Below are positions 52,267-62,701 of a stretch of DNA of 64,000 nt, in pieces. The position numbers and the translations under genes were made by a program. Numbering within the stretch: the stretch's first letter is position 1; each line of letters starts with the position of its first letter. The notes below the pieces were generated by a model. That model did no database searches and was not told the DNA's origin. It worked only from the letters and a program-made list of their open reading frames with translations. Source of the DNA: Moraxellaceae bacterium AER2_44_116 (GTDB lineage Bacteria > Pseudomonadota > Gammaproteobacteria > Pseudomonadales > Moraxellaceae); assembly GCA_006546595.1 (NCBI GenBank), contig VIAD01000001.1:62001-126000 (forward strand), read 5' to 3'.

Positions 52267-55200
52267 ATGCTTAAAGCCGACTTTTTCCACGCCTTAAACC
52301 AATGCCTTACCATTGACCGTCCGCGTTTTATTGGGCGTTGGCAGCGTTTACGGCAGTTATCAGGGGATGCCTTGGCGGTGGCAAGCAGTCAGTTACACGC
52401 GCAACTTCAACAATCACAACAACACGCACAACGCCGTCAACAAGCCATGCCTGCTTTACCGTTGAATGACGATTTACCGGTCAGTCAGCGTGCCGATGAA
52501 ATTATTAATGCCATTAAAAATCATCAAGTGGTTGTTTTAGCAGGTGAAACAGGCTCAGGGAAAACGACACAGTTACCCAAACTTTGCTTAAAAGCAGGGC
52601 GTGGGCTTTATGGTTTTATTGGTCATACCCAACCACGACGTTTAGCCGCTCGTAGTGTGGCAGCACGAATTGCCGAAGAATTAAATTCGCCTTTGGGTGA
52701 GATCGTGGGTTTTAAGGTGCGTTTTAGCGAAGCGTTTAATGCCGATGGTTACGTCAAACTGATGACCGACGGTATTTTATTGGCCGAACTCAGTAATGAC
52801 CGTTATCTCAATGCCTATGACACCTTAATTATTGATGAAGCCCACGAACGTAGTTTAAACATTGATTTTCTCTTGGGTTATTTACGTCAGCTATTGCCCA
52901 AACGTCCCGATCTTAAAGTCATTATTACTTCCGCAACCTTAGATGTAGAGCGTTTTAGCCGCCATTTTGCCGATGCACCGATTATTCAAGTGCAAGGCCG
53001 TACGTTTCCTGTCGATGTCATTTATCGCCCGATTTTGAGTGACAATGTTGTTTCTGATGAAGACGATGCCTTTGAAGACTTAGAAGAAGCGTTACCGCGG
53101 GCAGTCGTTAACGCGGTAGAAGAATGCATTGAGCATTCACGTCGTCAAGGTAAAGCAGGGCAAGGTGATATTCTCGTTTTTGCCAGTACCGAACGTGAAA
53201 TTCGTGAATTAGCCGACACGCTACGCAAATTTGGCCCTCCGCACACGGAGATTTTGCCACTGTATGCCCGTTTGTCACTCAATGAACAGCAACGTATTTT
53301 TCATCCGACAGGCAAAGGTCGGCGCATTATTATTGCCACTAACGTCGCTGAAACCTCGTTAACTGTGCCCAATATTCATTATGTCATTGATTCAGGTTTT
53401 GCGCGGATTAGTCGTTACTCCTACCGGTCACGCGTACAACGTTTGCCGATTGAAGCGGTGTCGCAAGCCGCGGCGAATCAACGTAAAGGCCGTTGTGGTC
53501 GTATTGCGGCGGGTGTGTGTATTCGCTTATACAGTGAAGCCGATTTTTTAAGTCGTCCTGAGTTTACTGAGCCAGAAATTCGTCGTACCCATTTGGCGGC
53601 AGTTATTTTGCAAATGCAGGCCTTAGGTTTAGGTGATATTAGCTCATTTCCGTTTGTTGAGCCGCCCGATAGCCGTTTTGTGAATGATGGTTTACGCGTC
53701 TTAGAAGAGTTAGGCGCGTTTGATGGCGAACAAAAGATCACCGCGTTAGGCAAACAATTAAGTCGTTTTCCCTTAGACCCTCGTTTAGCGCGGATTCTCA
53801 TTGCCGGTGCACATTCAGGCTGTTTAGAAGAAATCCTGATTATTATTAGTGCGTTAAGTTCACAAGATCCGCGAGAACGTCCGCCAGAAAAGCAACAAGC
53901 GGCAGATCAAAAACACTTATTATTTAAAGATAAAGATTCGGACTTTCTGTTTTTTGTTAAATTATGGCAAAGCTTTGAAGATTGTCGCGGTGACTTAACC
54001 GATAACCAACGTAAACAATGGCTAAAAAGTCACTTTTTATCGTATTTACGGATGCGTGAATGGCGCGAAACCCATCACCAGTTATTAATTGTCTGTAAAG
54101 AGCTTAATCTGCAACGTAATATCGAACCTGCTAAATACGAAACCATTCATCGGGCATTGTTAACAGGCTTTTTATCCTCCATTGCTCATAAAAATGATGA
54201 GAAAGAATATCTTGCGGCGCGTAATCAAAAAGCAAAAATCTTTCCTGCTTCCTCATTATATAAAAAGCCAACACCGTGGTTAATGGCGGCAGAAATCGTT
54301 GAAACCAGCCAAGTCTATTTACGCACCAATGCCAAAGTTGAACCCGAATGGATTGAGCAAGAAGGCAAACATCTGCTTAAAAGTCATGTGTATGAACCGC
54401 ATTGGGAGAAAAGCCAAGGCAAAGTCGTGGCTTATGAACAGTTATCGTTATTTGGTTTAATCATCAATCCGAAACGTAAACTGAATTATGAAACGGTTGA
54501 TCCACACGAAGCGCATGAGATTTTTATTCGTCGTGCCTTAGTTGAAGGGGAAGTCAACCTTAAAGCCCCGTTTTTTAGTCATAATCGGCAGTTGGTCGAT
54601 GATATTTCCGATGTCGAAGACCGATTGCGGCGACGAGACTTATTGGTCGATGACGAAGTGTTGTTTCAGTTTTATGCCAGTCGTATTCCTGATACGATTG
54701 CCAATATTCGCAGTTTTGAAGGTTGGCGACGAGAAGCGGAGCGTAAAAATCCCGAGATATTATTTTGTCATCCTGATGAATTGATTACCGAAGAAGACTT
54801 ACCGACAGTCGTGGATTATCCCGATGAATTAAACGTCAATGGTTTAGCCTTGCCGCTAAGTTATAAGTTTGACCCCAGTGCGGAAGATGATGGCGTGACG
54901 ATTCGCATTCCTCATGCGGTATTAGCACAAATTTCCGAGGCAACGTTATCGTGGCTGATTCCTTCGTTACTGGCGGATAAAATTGAAGCCTTACTGAAAG
55001 GCTTACCCAAAGTCTTTAGACGGCAATTAGTACCCGTTCCTGATACCGTGAAAATGATTTTGGCGAATATGCCAGCGGTATCGCCGACGCATGAGCCTCT
55101 GACACAAACCTTAAGTCGATTATTAGTGCCGCGTGGTTTGCGTTTAACGGCAGCAGATTGGCAGGAAAGCGAAGCGAATCTACCTGCGTATTGTCTGTTT

Positions 55201-56157
55201 AATATTCAAGTGGTCGATGAAAAAGGCAAAGTCGTTGCAACAGGGCGACATTTAGCAGACTTAAAAGTAAAGTTATCGAGTCAAAAAGCACCAACGGTAC
55301 AGTTGGTGCCAACAGGTGCATTGCTGCAAGATTTTCCCGCAGAAATGACACCGATTATTGAACGACAAGTCTCAGGTTTGCCAATCCGTAGTTATGCGGC
55401 TTTGGTGGCTCAAGAGCAGGGTGTCAGTTTGCAGTATTTGCAAACGGAAGCTTTGGCTCATCATCATCATCGACGCGGTACGATTGCTTTATGGCAGCAA
55501 CAGTGTGCGACAGAAATTAAAGCACTGAAAAAACAGATTACCCCTGCATTAGCCGTTGATTTTTCACCCTACGGCACGAAAGCACAGTTGGAAAGTCAAT
55601 TTGTGACAGCGGTTTTCAATAGCCTGTTTACGGATAAGTTAATCTATACACTCCCTGAATTTCATAAAGAGCTTCAGTTAAAAAGGGGCTTATTGTTAGC
55701 AGAAGGGCAAAAAGTCATTACGCTGGCGAATGGTATCTATAAGGCATGGCGTGACATTGAAAAACAACGAAAATTGTTAGTTCAGCCAATTTTTTCACCC
55801 TCACAAGACGATATCATCACGCAATTACACGCCTTGCAAGCCAGCAACTTTTTAGGTGAAATTGCACCTTCGCGTTGGCGAGAGTATCCTCGCTACTTAA
55901 AAGCCTTGCAACTTAGGTTAGAGCGACTGCCAAATAGTCTAAATCGTGATAGCCTTGCCACTCACGATTTACAACGCCGTTGGCGCGATTATCTGCAAAA
56001 ACTAGCTGATTTAACCGCGCGGAGCTTGCCGACAACACAATTAGACGAATATCGTTGGTTACTGGAAGAGTATCGCATTTCTCTGTTTGCACAGCCGATG
56101 AAAACAGCCGTACCTGTGTCAGTAGAGCGTCTCAACCGTTTGTGGGCGCAAATTTAG
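52267..56157 (+). CDS. hrpA: ATP-dependent RNA helicase HrpA
   Basis: 1296 residues, DEAH-box. Walker A GETGSGKTTQLP near residue 92, DEAHERSLNIDF from residue 190, SATLD, and GRCGRIAAGVCIRLYSEADF (motif VI region). A long C-terminal part (DUF3418 type) completes HrpA. It rescues stalled ribosomes and remodels mRNA in E. coli. Length agrees with the family (about 1300). Confidence 0.95.
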   Translation: MLKADFFHALNQCLTIDRPRFIGRWQRLRQLSGDALAVASSQLHAQLQQSQQHAQRRQQAMPALPLNDDLPVSQRADEIINAIKNHQVVVLAGETGSGKTTQLPKLCLKAGRGLYGFIGHTQPRRLAARSVAARIAEELNSPLGEIVGFKVRFSEAFNADGYVKLMTDGILLAELSNDRYLNAYDTLIIDEAHERSLNIDFLLGYLRQLLPKRPDLKVIITSATLDVERFSRHFADAPIIQVQGRTFPVDVIYRPILSDNVVSDEDDAFEDLEEALPRAVVNAVEECIEHSRRQGKAGQGDILVFASTEREIRELADTLRKFGPPHTEILPLYARLSLNEQQRIFHPTGKGRRIIIATNVAETSLTVPNIHYVIDSGFARISRYSYRSRVQRLPIEAVSQAAANQRKGRCGRIAAGVCIRLYSEADFLSRPEFTEPEIRRTHLAAVILQMQALGLGDISSFPFVEPPDSRFVNDGLRVLEELGAFDGEQKITALGKQLSRFPLDPRLARILIAGAHSGCLEEILIIISALSSQDPRERPPEKQQAADQKHLLFKDKDSDFLFFVKLWQSFEDCRGDLTDNQRKQWLKSHFLSYLRMREWRETHHQLLIVCKELNLQRNIEPAKYETIHRALLTGFLSSIAHKNDEKEYLAARNQKAKIFPASSLYKKPTPWLMAAEIVETSQVYLRTNAKVEPEWIEQEGKHLLKSHVYEPHWEKSQGKVVAYEQLSLFGLIINPKRKLNYETVDPHEAHEIFIRRALVEGEVNLKAPFFSHNRQLVDDISDVEDRLRRRDLLVDDEVLFQFYASRIPDTIANIRSFEGWRREAERKNPEILFCHPDELITEEDLPTVVDYPDELNVNGLALPLSYKFDPSAEDDGVTIRIPHAVLAQISEATLSWLIPSLLADKIEALLKGLPKVFRRQLVPVPDTVKMILANMPAVSPTHEPLTQTLSRLLVPRGLRLTAADWQESEANLPAYCLFNIQVVDEKGKVVATGRHLADLKVKLSSQKAPTVQLVPTGALLQDFPAEMTPIIERQVSGLPIRSYAALVAQEQGVSLQYLQTEALAHHHHRRGTIALWQQQCATEIKALKKQITPALAVDFSPYGTKAQLESQFVTAVFNSLFTDKLIYTLPEFHKELQLKRGLLLAEGQKVITLANGIYKAWRDIEKQRKLLVQPIFSPSQDDIITQLHALQASNFLGEIAPSRWREYPRYLKALQLRLERLPNSLNRDSLATHDLQRRWRDYLQKLADLTARSLPTTQLDEYRWLLEEYRISLFAQPMKTAVPVSVERLNRLWAQI

Positions 56158-56160
56158 ATC

Positions 56161-56258
56161 AGGACTTACGCATTTCCTGAAATTAGCGCGTTTTGTGAAC
56201 TGAAAATCGTCGGAAACGATTCTTTAGCTCACAAATAAGCGATAACCGCGTTAGTCCT
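56161..56258. repeat. Long palindrome, family B
   Basis: AGGACTTACGC (56161-56171) pairs with GCGTTAGTCCT (56248-56258), one mismatch. Inside, AATCGT/ACGATT and TTGTGA/TCACAA form inner hairpins. It begins 3 bp after the hrpA stop and could serve as its transcript end. Confidence 0.75.
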
Positions 56259-56326
56259 AAGTATAGTTGCTTGAATTTTTAGTATTTATCTTGGGTTTTA
56301 AATTGACCTATCTACGGGAGTAAAGT

Positions 56327-57448
56327 ATGAAAAAAGTATTAATTAGCGGTACAGGTTTATTCACTCCTGAAGAAAGTATTACTAATCAAGAACTCATTGA
56401 TTCTTTTAATGCTTACGTTGAATTATTTAATCAACGTCATGCCGCTGAGATTGAACGTGGTGAAGTACAGGCGTTAAGAACCTCATTTCCTGAGTTTGTT
56501 GAAAAAGCCTCAGGTATTAAAGCGCGTTATGTGATTAATAAATCAGGTATTTTAGATCCTGAGCGCATGTACCCGATCATTGCCGAACGTAGTGATGATG
56601 AGCAATCCATGCAATGCGAAATGGCAGTAAAGGCAGTACAAGAAGCGTTGGCAAAAGCAGGCAAAACAGGTGCGGATATTGATGCCGTGATTGTTGCTTG
56701 TTCTAATATGCAACGTGCTTATCCAGCGATGTCAATTGAAATTCAAAATGCCATTGGCGCAAAAGGTTTTGCATTTGATATGAATGTGGCTTGCTCATCA
56801 GCGACGTTCGGCTTGCAAACGGCTGCCGATATGATTCGCAGTGGTTCAGCGAAATGCGTATTAATGGTTAATCCAGAAATTTGCTCAGGTCATTTAGAAT
56901 GGCGTGATCGTAACTGTCATTTTATTTTTGGTGATGTTTGTACCACTGTAATTTTAGAATCAGAAGAGACTTGCACTAATCCACAAGCATGGGAAATTGT
57001 GGGTACAAAACTGCAAACGCAATTCTCCAATAACATCCGTAATAACTTTGGCTTTTTAAACCGTTGTGACGAGTCAGGCGTGGGTAAACGCGATAAATTG
57101 TTCCATCAAGAAGGTCTTAAAGTCTTTAAAGAAGTTTGCCCAATGGTTGCTGAGCAAATCAGTCAACATTTAGGTGAATTATCGTTAGTGTCAACCGACT
57201 TAAAACGGATGTGGTTGCATCAAGCCAATAGCAATATGAATGCGCTGATTGCTCGCCGTGTTTTAGACCGTGACCCAACGCCTGAAGAGTCGCCAACTAT
57301 TTTGGATACGTACGCCAATACCAGTTCGGCCGGTTCGATTATTGCTTTCCACTTGCATAATCAAGATTTGGCGACGGGTGATGTCGGTGTCATTTGTTCA
57401 TTTGGCGCAGGCTATTCGATTGGCAGTGTGATTGTTAAAAAGCGTTAG
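56327..57448 (+). CDS. Beta-ketoacyl-ACP synthase III-like protein
   Basis: 373 residues, thiolase fold. Catalytic C156 (NVACSSATFG), H298 (WLHQANSN) and N331 (DTYANTSSAGS) form the KASIII Cys-His-Asn triad. It is longer than FabH (about 317) and resembles the second KASIII of Pseudomonas (PA3286 type) that condenses longer acyl-CoA with malonyl-ACP. That specificity is inference. GGGAG lies before the ATG. Confidence 0.85.
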   Translation: MKKVLISGTGLFTPEESITNQELIDSFNAYVELFNQRHAAEIERGEVQALRTSFPEFVEKASGIKARYVINKSGILDPERMYPIIAERSDDEQSMQCEMAVKAVQEALAKAGKTGADIDAVIVACSNMQRAYPAMSIEIQNAIGAKGFAFDMNVACSSATFGLQTAADMIRSGSAKCVLMVNPEICSGHLEWRDRNCHFIFGDVCTTVILESEETCTNPQAWEIVGTKLQTQFSNNIRNNFGFLNRCDESGVGKRDKLFHQEGLKVFKEVCPMVAEQISQHLGELSLVSTDLKRMWLHQANSNMNALIARRVLDRDPTPEESPTILDTYANTSSAGSIIAFHLHNQDLATGDVGVICSFGAGYSIGSVIVKKR

Positions 57449-57459
57449 TTAACTGTAGG

Positions 57460-57520
57460 GGCGAATTTATTCGCCAACCCATCTCATTATTAAAAAAGTG
57501 ATAGGCGGTTAAAACCGCCT
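57460..57520. repeat. Two-hairpin repeat, family C, forward orientation
   Basis: GGCGAAT (57460-57466) pairs with ATTCGCC (57469-57475), and AGGCGGTT (57503-57510) with AACCGCCT (57513-57520). It lies between the KASIII-like and patatin genes. Same layout, in reverse, at 48153-48203. Confidence 0.7.
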
Positions 57521-57538
57521 CTACCAATACAGTGACGT

Positions 57539-59731
57539 ATGAAAAAACTCCCCCGCGTATTACTCCTCACCTTACTCGCTACTTTAACGACTGTCCAAGC
57601 GGCTGAACGTCCTAAAATAGCCCTCGTGTTATCGGGTGGTGGTGCGCGAGGCATTGCCCATGTTGGCGTGCTTAAAGTATTAGAAGAGGCCAGAGTCCCT
57701 GTGGATTGTGTGGTTGGCACGAGTATGGGCGCGATTGTGGGTGGTGCGGCAGCGACAGGTATGTCACCTGCTGAGATGGAAAAACGGGTCTTAGCCGCAG
57801 ATTGGGATTATGTCTTTGGCGATAGACCAAAACGTAAAGATATCCCGTATTTTCGCAAACGTGATGACTGGCAAGACTATTTTGATTTTACCTTAACCTT
57901 ACGTGATTTTTGGCCTGTTCCACCCCGTAACTTAGTCGGCGTGCATTACATTACCCAGTTTTTTCGTGAGTTGACAGGCAGTATCAGTGTCGAAAAGTTC
58001 GACCAATTACCGCTACCGTATCGAGCGATTGGTGCAGATTTAGAGAATGGCAAAACGGTCATTATGGATCATGGTGATTTGCCCTTAGTCATGCGTGCCA
58101 GTATGAGTGTATCGGGCGTCTTCCCTCCTGTGCCTTATGAAAACTCGCTGGTCGTCGATGGCGGTATTGTTAAAAATATGGGGGTTGATGTCGGTCGTCA
58201 GTTATGTGGTGATGCCGTTATTGCGGTGGATGTCTCGTCGCCCAATGCTAATCGTCGAAAATTAGAGTCGCTGTTTGCGGTTAGTGAGCAAACTATTAAT
58301 ATTGCCGTTCAGCGCGATATGCAGGCACAAATCGCCACCTTAACGGCTAAAGATATTTTAATTAAACCTGACATGGGCAAGTTAACATCGACCGACTTTA
58401 ATGAATCGGCACAGCTCATCGCCGCAGGTGAAAAAGCGACACGCGCCGTATTGCCTTCATTAAAGCGTTACGCACTCTCGGAAGAGGATTATCTGATCTG
58501 GCAACAAAATCTCACGGCTCGCAAACCTAAAAATAAAGCAGTGACTAAAATAGAAATCACACCCACACGTTGGGTCAGTCCCAGTGTTTTAAAATCACTG
58601 TTAGATGTTCATAAAGGTGAAGCATTAGACCAAGCGGCTTTGCATCACAGTATGGATAGTATTTATGCACGCGGTGACTTTATTCGTATTGCCTATCAAT
58701 TATTGCCTGCTACAGAGGGTTCGTTATTGCGTATTATTCCTGTCGAAAAGGATGGCCGTGACTTTGCCCGTGTCGGTTTAAAGTTAAACACTGATTTTGC
58801 TAATAATTCGTCATTTGGTTTAGTGGCAGGATTACGTCGTAGTTGGTTAAATCATTTGGGTGCAGAATGGCAAAGCCAAGCTGAAATTGGCGAAACACGC
58901 GCGTTATATACCGAGTTGTATCAGCCTACCGTGTTAGATGGCGAGTTTTTCTTAGCCCCGTGGATATCGCTGCGTGATGAGCCGCGTGATATTGTCTCAG
59001 CACATGAAACTATTGGTGAAAACCGAGTCCGTCACTTGGGTGGTGGTTTAGATATTGGTTCGGTACTGGGGAAGTGGGGCGAAGTGCGGTTTTCTGTGTC
59101 GGATCAACAGGTGAAATGGCGTTCATCGCTGCAAACGGTGAATCCTATTGTCGGTGAAAGTTACGAACAAATAGGCTATGGCGTAAAAGCCGTTTTTGAC
59201 CAGCTAGATAATCCTCGCTTTCCACGAACAGGCAATTGGGCGCGGGTAGAGTACTTTGCTTCCGATGCAAATTTAGGCAGTGATCGAGACTACAAACGTT
59301 TTATGCTGGATTGGCGACGGGCATTTACATGGAGTCAATATACCTTTTTTGCGACGGGGCGCGGGGGTAGTGCTTTGGGGACAACATTGCCCTATGCCGA
59401 AGCGTTTCAATTAGGTGGGGCAATGAATTTGTCAGCGTACCGCCGTTCGGAGTTATCGGGTAATACGTTCTTTTTAAGCCGATTATTGGGCTATCGTCAA
59501 ATCAAAGAAATGCCGCCTGCATTGGGTGGCGGTGTTTATATCGGATTATTGGCAGAAGCGGGCGCAGTGTCGGCCAAAACGAGTTGGTCATCTACGCTGT
59601 TTGATAGTCCTGCTTATAGTATTGGTGCGGTGTTAGCAGCAGATACCCGTTTAGGGCCTTTTTACTTGACCTTAGCGCAAGGTGATAAACAACGCCGCGC
59701 CGCGCATTTGACCTTAGGGATGAGTTATTAA
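57539..59731 (+). CDS. plpD: Patatin-like phospholipase with outer-membrane barrel (type Vd, PlpD-like)
   Basis: 730 residues. Signal peptide to about residue 21. Patatin domain: LSGGGARGIAHVGVLK oxyanion loop, S62 in GTSMG and D207 in VDGGIV form the Ser-Asp dyad. A POTRA-like linker (about 330-410) leads to a C-terminal 16-strand-type beta barrel of the D15/TPS-like class ending in LTLGMSY, with a terminal aromatic residue. The layout and length equal Pseudomonas PlpD, which secretes its own lipase domain. Phospholipase A1-type activity is the family expectation. Confidence 0.9.
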   Translation: MKKLPRVLLLTLLATLTTVQAAERPKIALVLSGGGARGIAHVGVLKVLEEARVPVDCVVGTSMGAIVGGAAATGMSPAEMEKRVLAADWDYVFGDRPKRKDIPYFRKRDDWQDYFDFTLTLRDFWPVPPRNLVGVHYITQFFRELTGSISVEKFDQLPLPYRAIGADLENGKTVIMDHGDLPLVMRASMSVSGVFPPVPYENSLVVDGGIVKNMGVDVGRQLCGDAVIAVDVSSPNANRRKLESLFAVSEQTINIAVQRDMQAQIATLTAKDILIKPDMGKLTSTDFNESAQLIAAGEKATRAVLPSLKRYALSEEDYLIWQQNLTARKPKNKAVTKIEITPTRWVSPSVLKSLLDVHKGEALDQAALHHSMDSIYARGDFIRIAYQLLPATEGSLLRIIPVEKDGRDFARVGLKLNTDFANNSSFGLVAGLRRSWLNHLGAEWQSQAEIGETRALYTELYQPTVLDGEFFLAPWISLRDEPRDIVSAHETIGENRVRHLGGGLDIGSVLGKWGEVRFSVSDQQVKWRSSLQTVNPIVGESYEQIGYGVKAVFDQLDNPRFPRTGNWARVEYFASDANLGSDRDYKRFMLDWRRAFTWSQYTFFATGRGGSALGTTLPYAEAFQLGGAMNLSAYRRSELSGNTFFLSRLLGYRQIKEMPPALGGGVYIGLLAEAGAVSAKTSWSSTLFDSPAYSIGAVLAADTRLGPFYLTLAQGDKQRRAAHLTLGMSY

Positions 59732-59801
59732 GGATTATATATGGGGGAAAGCCCCATCGCAATTAATGGCTTATGCACTCATCTCTGATACAACTATTGC
59801 G

Positions 59802-62102
59802 CTAAGCCATGACTCTCCCACCTACAGGCTTTTGCGTAGGCCGCACCAACTCCCACAAACCTAAACGATTTAACTCTAATTCCACCATACTACGAATAAC
59901 GGCCGCGTTATCAATTGCTAAGGCTTGGTCGAGTAGGTTTTTAGCAACAGTTAACGGCACAGTGCGTAACACTTTACGGATTTTTAGTAAGTTGCTGGCA
60001 CTCATACTTAGTGAGTCAAAACCCATTGCCATTAATAAAATAGCGGTGCCAGGGTCTCCTGCCATTTCTCCGCAAATACTCACTTTTTTGCCTGCAGCAT
60101 GAGTTTCTTTGACAACATATTGCAATGACCGCAACACAGCAGGGTGATACGGAGTATATAAATCGGCAACACGCGAATTGTTGCGATCAACTGCTAATAA
60201 ATATTGGGTTAAATCGTTAGAGCCGACTGAGACAAAATCGGCAATTTGCGCTAAATCTTTAATTTGAATCAATGCCGAAGGCACTTCTACCATGATGCCC
60301 ATTTTAGGGGTATGAATAGTCGTTTTTTCTTCTTCCTGCACTTCGCTCACGGCACGGTGCAACAAATGTTGTGCTTCTTCAATCTCAAAGACCGAGGAAA
60401 TCATCGGTAGTAAAATTTGCAGATTATTCAGGCCAATATCCGCTTTGAGCATGGCACGGATTTGCACCATAAAAATTTCAGGATGATCTAAGGTGATACG
60501 AATGCCACGCCAGCCTAATGCAGGGTTAACTTCATCAATGGGGAAATAGGGCAGGTCTTTATCACCACCAATGTCTAACATACGCATGGTGACAGGATAA
60601 GGCGCAAAGGCTTCTAGTTGCTGGCGATAAATATTACGTTGTTCTTCTTCACTGGGGAAGCGATCGCGCAACATAAACGGAATTTCGCTGCGGTACAGGC
60701 CAACACCTTCAGCTCCGCGCTCACGACCACGCGCCACGTCAGCCATCAAGCCCGTATTCACATACAAGGTGATGCGATGGCCATCGGGTGTTTCAGCAGG
60801 TAGATCACGATAGGCATCTAAACCAGCGACTAATTGCCGTTCTTCTTTGATAATTTCTTTATAACGTTTGCGCAACTCACGCGAAGGGTGGACATAAACA
60901 CGGGCTTGATAGGCATCAACAATCATTTCCGCATCATCAAGGCTACCGACAGGCAATTCTGCCATACCAACAACCGTGGGAATTCCTAATGCTCGAGCAA
61001 TAATCGCCATGTGCGAGTTGGCTGCACCTGTTGTGGTAACAATGGCTGCAATATTCTCCAGTGGCATTTCGACGAGAGTGGCGGTGGAAATATCGTCACC
61101 AATGAGAATGCTGCTTTCGGGAAAGTCGCGATTCGGTGAGGTTTGTTTTTGTAAATGTGCCAACAGGCGACGACCTAAATCACGGACATCGGCCATACGC
61201 TCACGTAAATACGGGTCGTCCATGGCCGCAAAACTTTGCATGTGATCGTCAATAACCGCTCGTAATGCCCCTTGCGCCCAGTTTCCCGTATGAATGTGTT
61301 CAACAATTTCGCCACCGAGCGCATTGTCATCTAACATACGTAAATAGACTTCAAACAGCGCACGTTCTTCGGGCATTAACGATGTCGCCATTTTACTATC
61401 GAGGAGCTGGATTTCTGTGCGTACAGCAACTAATGCTTTATTAAATAGAGCCAACTCACCATTAATATCTTCGGTGGCGCGGTCAGGCACAGACTCTAAA
61501 TCAGCAGGGGGATAAATCACCACCGCGCGCCCAATGGCAATACCGCTGGCACCTGCAACGCCGTGAAAAATACGTGGGCTAGCAACGCCGCCTTTAGGCG
61601 CATGAAGATTTTCTAATTGCCCCAAGGCTTTGGCATGAGCAACAACCCCTGAAATTTGGGCAGATAGAGTGACTAAAAATGCTTCTTCGGCCTCACCAAA
61701 ACGGCGTTTATCTTGTTGTTGAACAACCATCACCCCTAACACTTTACGGCGGTTCATAATAGGAACGCCTAAAAAAGAGTTATAACGTTCCTCACCTGTT
61801 TCAGGTAAATAATGATAGCGGGGATGTGACGAGGCATCTTCAAGGTTAATTAATTCTTCACGTTGACCAACAAGGCCAACAAGACCTTCGGAAAGTCCAA
61901 GTGATACTGTGCCAACGGCTTCAGCATTGAGTCCTTGAGTGGCCATTAAAACATAACGACTACTGCGTTCATCCAGCAAATAGATTGAGCAAACCTCGGT
62001 ATTAAGTGCATCTCTGACGCTTTGGACAATGACATCCAATGCCACGGTAAGCGTGGGTGCGGCATCAATGTCATGAACAAGTTTTCTTAAAATATCTAAC
62101 AT
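59802..62102 (-). CDS. ptsP: Phosphoenolpyruvate-protein phosphotransferase PtsP (enzyme I Ntr)
   Basis: 766 residues. N-terminal GAF domain (about 15-160), then the enzyme I core: H364 in TTTGAANSHMAIIARALG is the phosphorylated His, followed by the PEP-binding barrel with SVGSNDLTQYLLAVDR and SICGEMAGDP. It phosphorylates NPr in the nitrogen PTS, which senses glutamine through the GAF domain. rppH lies upstream on the same strand, as in E. coli. No clear ribosome binding site. Confidence 0.95.
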   Translation of the reverse strand: MLDILRKLVHDIDAAPTLTVALDVIVQSVRDALNTEVCSIYLLDERSSRYVLMATQGLNAEAVGTVSLGLSEGLVGLVGQREELINLEDASSHPRYHYLPETGEERYNSFLGVPIMNRRKVLGVMVVQQQDKRRFGEAEEAFLVTLSAQISGVVAHAKALGQLENLHAPKGGVASPRIFHGVAGASGIAIGRAVVIYPPADLESVPDRATEDINGELALFNKALVAVRTEIQLLDSKMATSLMPEERALFEVYLRMLDDNALGGEIVEHIHTGNWAQGALRAVIDDHMQSFAAMDDPYLRERMADVRDLGRRLLAHLQKQTSPNRDFPESSILIGDDISTATLVEMPLENIAAIVTTTGAANSHMAIIARALGIPTVVGMAELPVGSLDDAEMIVDAYQARVYVHPSRELRKRYKEIIKEERQLVAGLDAYRDLPAETPDGHRITLYVNTGLMADVARGRERGAEGVGLYRSEIPFMLRDRFPSEEEQRNIYRQQLEAFAPYPVTMRMLDIGGDKDLPYFPIDEVNPALGWRGIRITLDHPEIFMVQIRAMLKADIGLNNLQILLPMISSVFEIEEAQHLLHRAVSEVQEEEKTTIHTPKMGIMVEVPSALIQIKDLAQIADFVSVGSNDLTQYLLAVDRNNSRVADLYTPYHPAVLRSLQYVVKETHAAGKKVSICGEMAGDPGTAILLMAMGFDSLSMSASNLLKIRKVLRTVPLTVAKNLLDQALAIDNAAVIRSMVELELNRLGLWELVRPTQKPVGGRVMA

Positions 62103-62125
62103 GCTGGAATGTCCGTACTTTGATA

Positions 62126-62160
62126 ATCAGAACTTACACATTTCACCGAAATCGGTAAGC
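62126..62160. repeat. Decayed family B repeat in the rppH-ptsP gap
   Basis: ATCAGAACTTACACATTTCACCG resembles the start of family B (AGGACTTACGCATTTCGCCG) with several changes; GGTAAGCTC follows as a degenerate right arm. Confidence 0.45.
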
Positions 62161-62181
62161 TCTCTCTATAATATTAAATCA

Positions 62182-62670
62182 CTAACTTGTCTCAATCACA
62201 GGCAATCGCATCGCTAACTCTAAAAGTGCTTTACGGTACACTTCGCGTTTAAACGAGACAACTTGATTGAGAGGGTACCAATAACTCACCCATTGCCAAC
62301 CATCAAACTCGGGCGGGTGACATTTATTGAGCTGAATATTATCAATGCTCCCGACCAAACTTAATAAAAACCATTTTTGTTTTTGGCCAATACAAACGGG
62401 CGGTGGGCTTTCATGGCGTACATAACGTCGAGGCAGACGATAACGTAGCCAACCACGTGTTTGGGCAACAATTTTCACATGATGGTATTCAAGGCCAATT
62501 TCTTCCCATAATTCACGGTACATTGCATCTTCAGGCGATTCATCAGGGTTAATGCCACCCTGAGGAAATTGCCACGCATCATGCCCATGACGGCGCGCCC
62601 ACAATACTTGTCCTTCTGCATTGGTTAGTATAATCCCGACATTGGGTCTAAACCCTTCTGCATCAATCAC
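62182..62670 (-). CDS. rppH: RNA pyrophosphohydrolase
   Basis: 162 residues from a GTG at 62670, giving MIDAEGFRPNVGII, which matches the family start; the TTG two codons upstream is less likely. The Nudix box GGINPDESPEDAMYRELWEE is followed by IG. It removes pyrophosphate from mRNA 5' ends to start RNA decay. It is upstream of ptsP, a conserved order. Confidence 0.94.
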   Translation of the reverse strand: MIDAEGFRPNVGIILTNAEGQVLWARRHGHDAWQFPQGGINPDESPEDAMYRELWEEIGLEYHHVKIVAQTRGWLRYRLPRRYVRHESPPPVCIGQKQKWFLLSLVGSIDNIQLNKCHPPEFDGWQWVSYWYPLNQVVSFKREVYRKALLELAMRLPVIETS

Positions 62671-62701
62671 AATCAATTACTCAAAAATTTAAAATAGTCA
62701 G

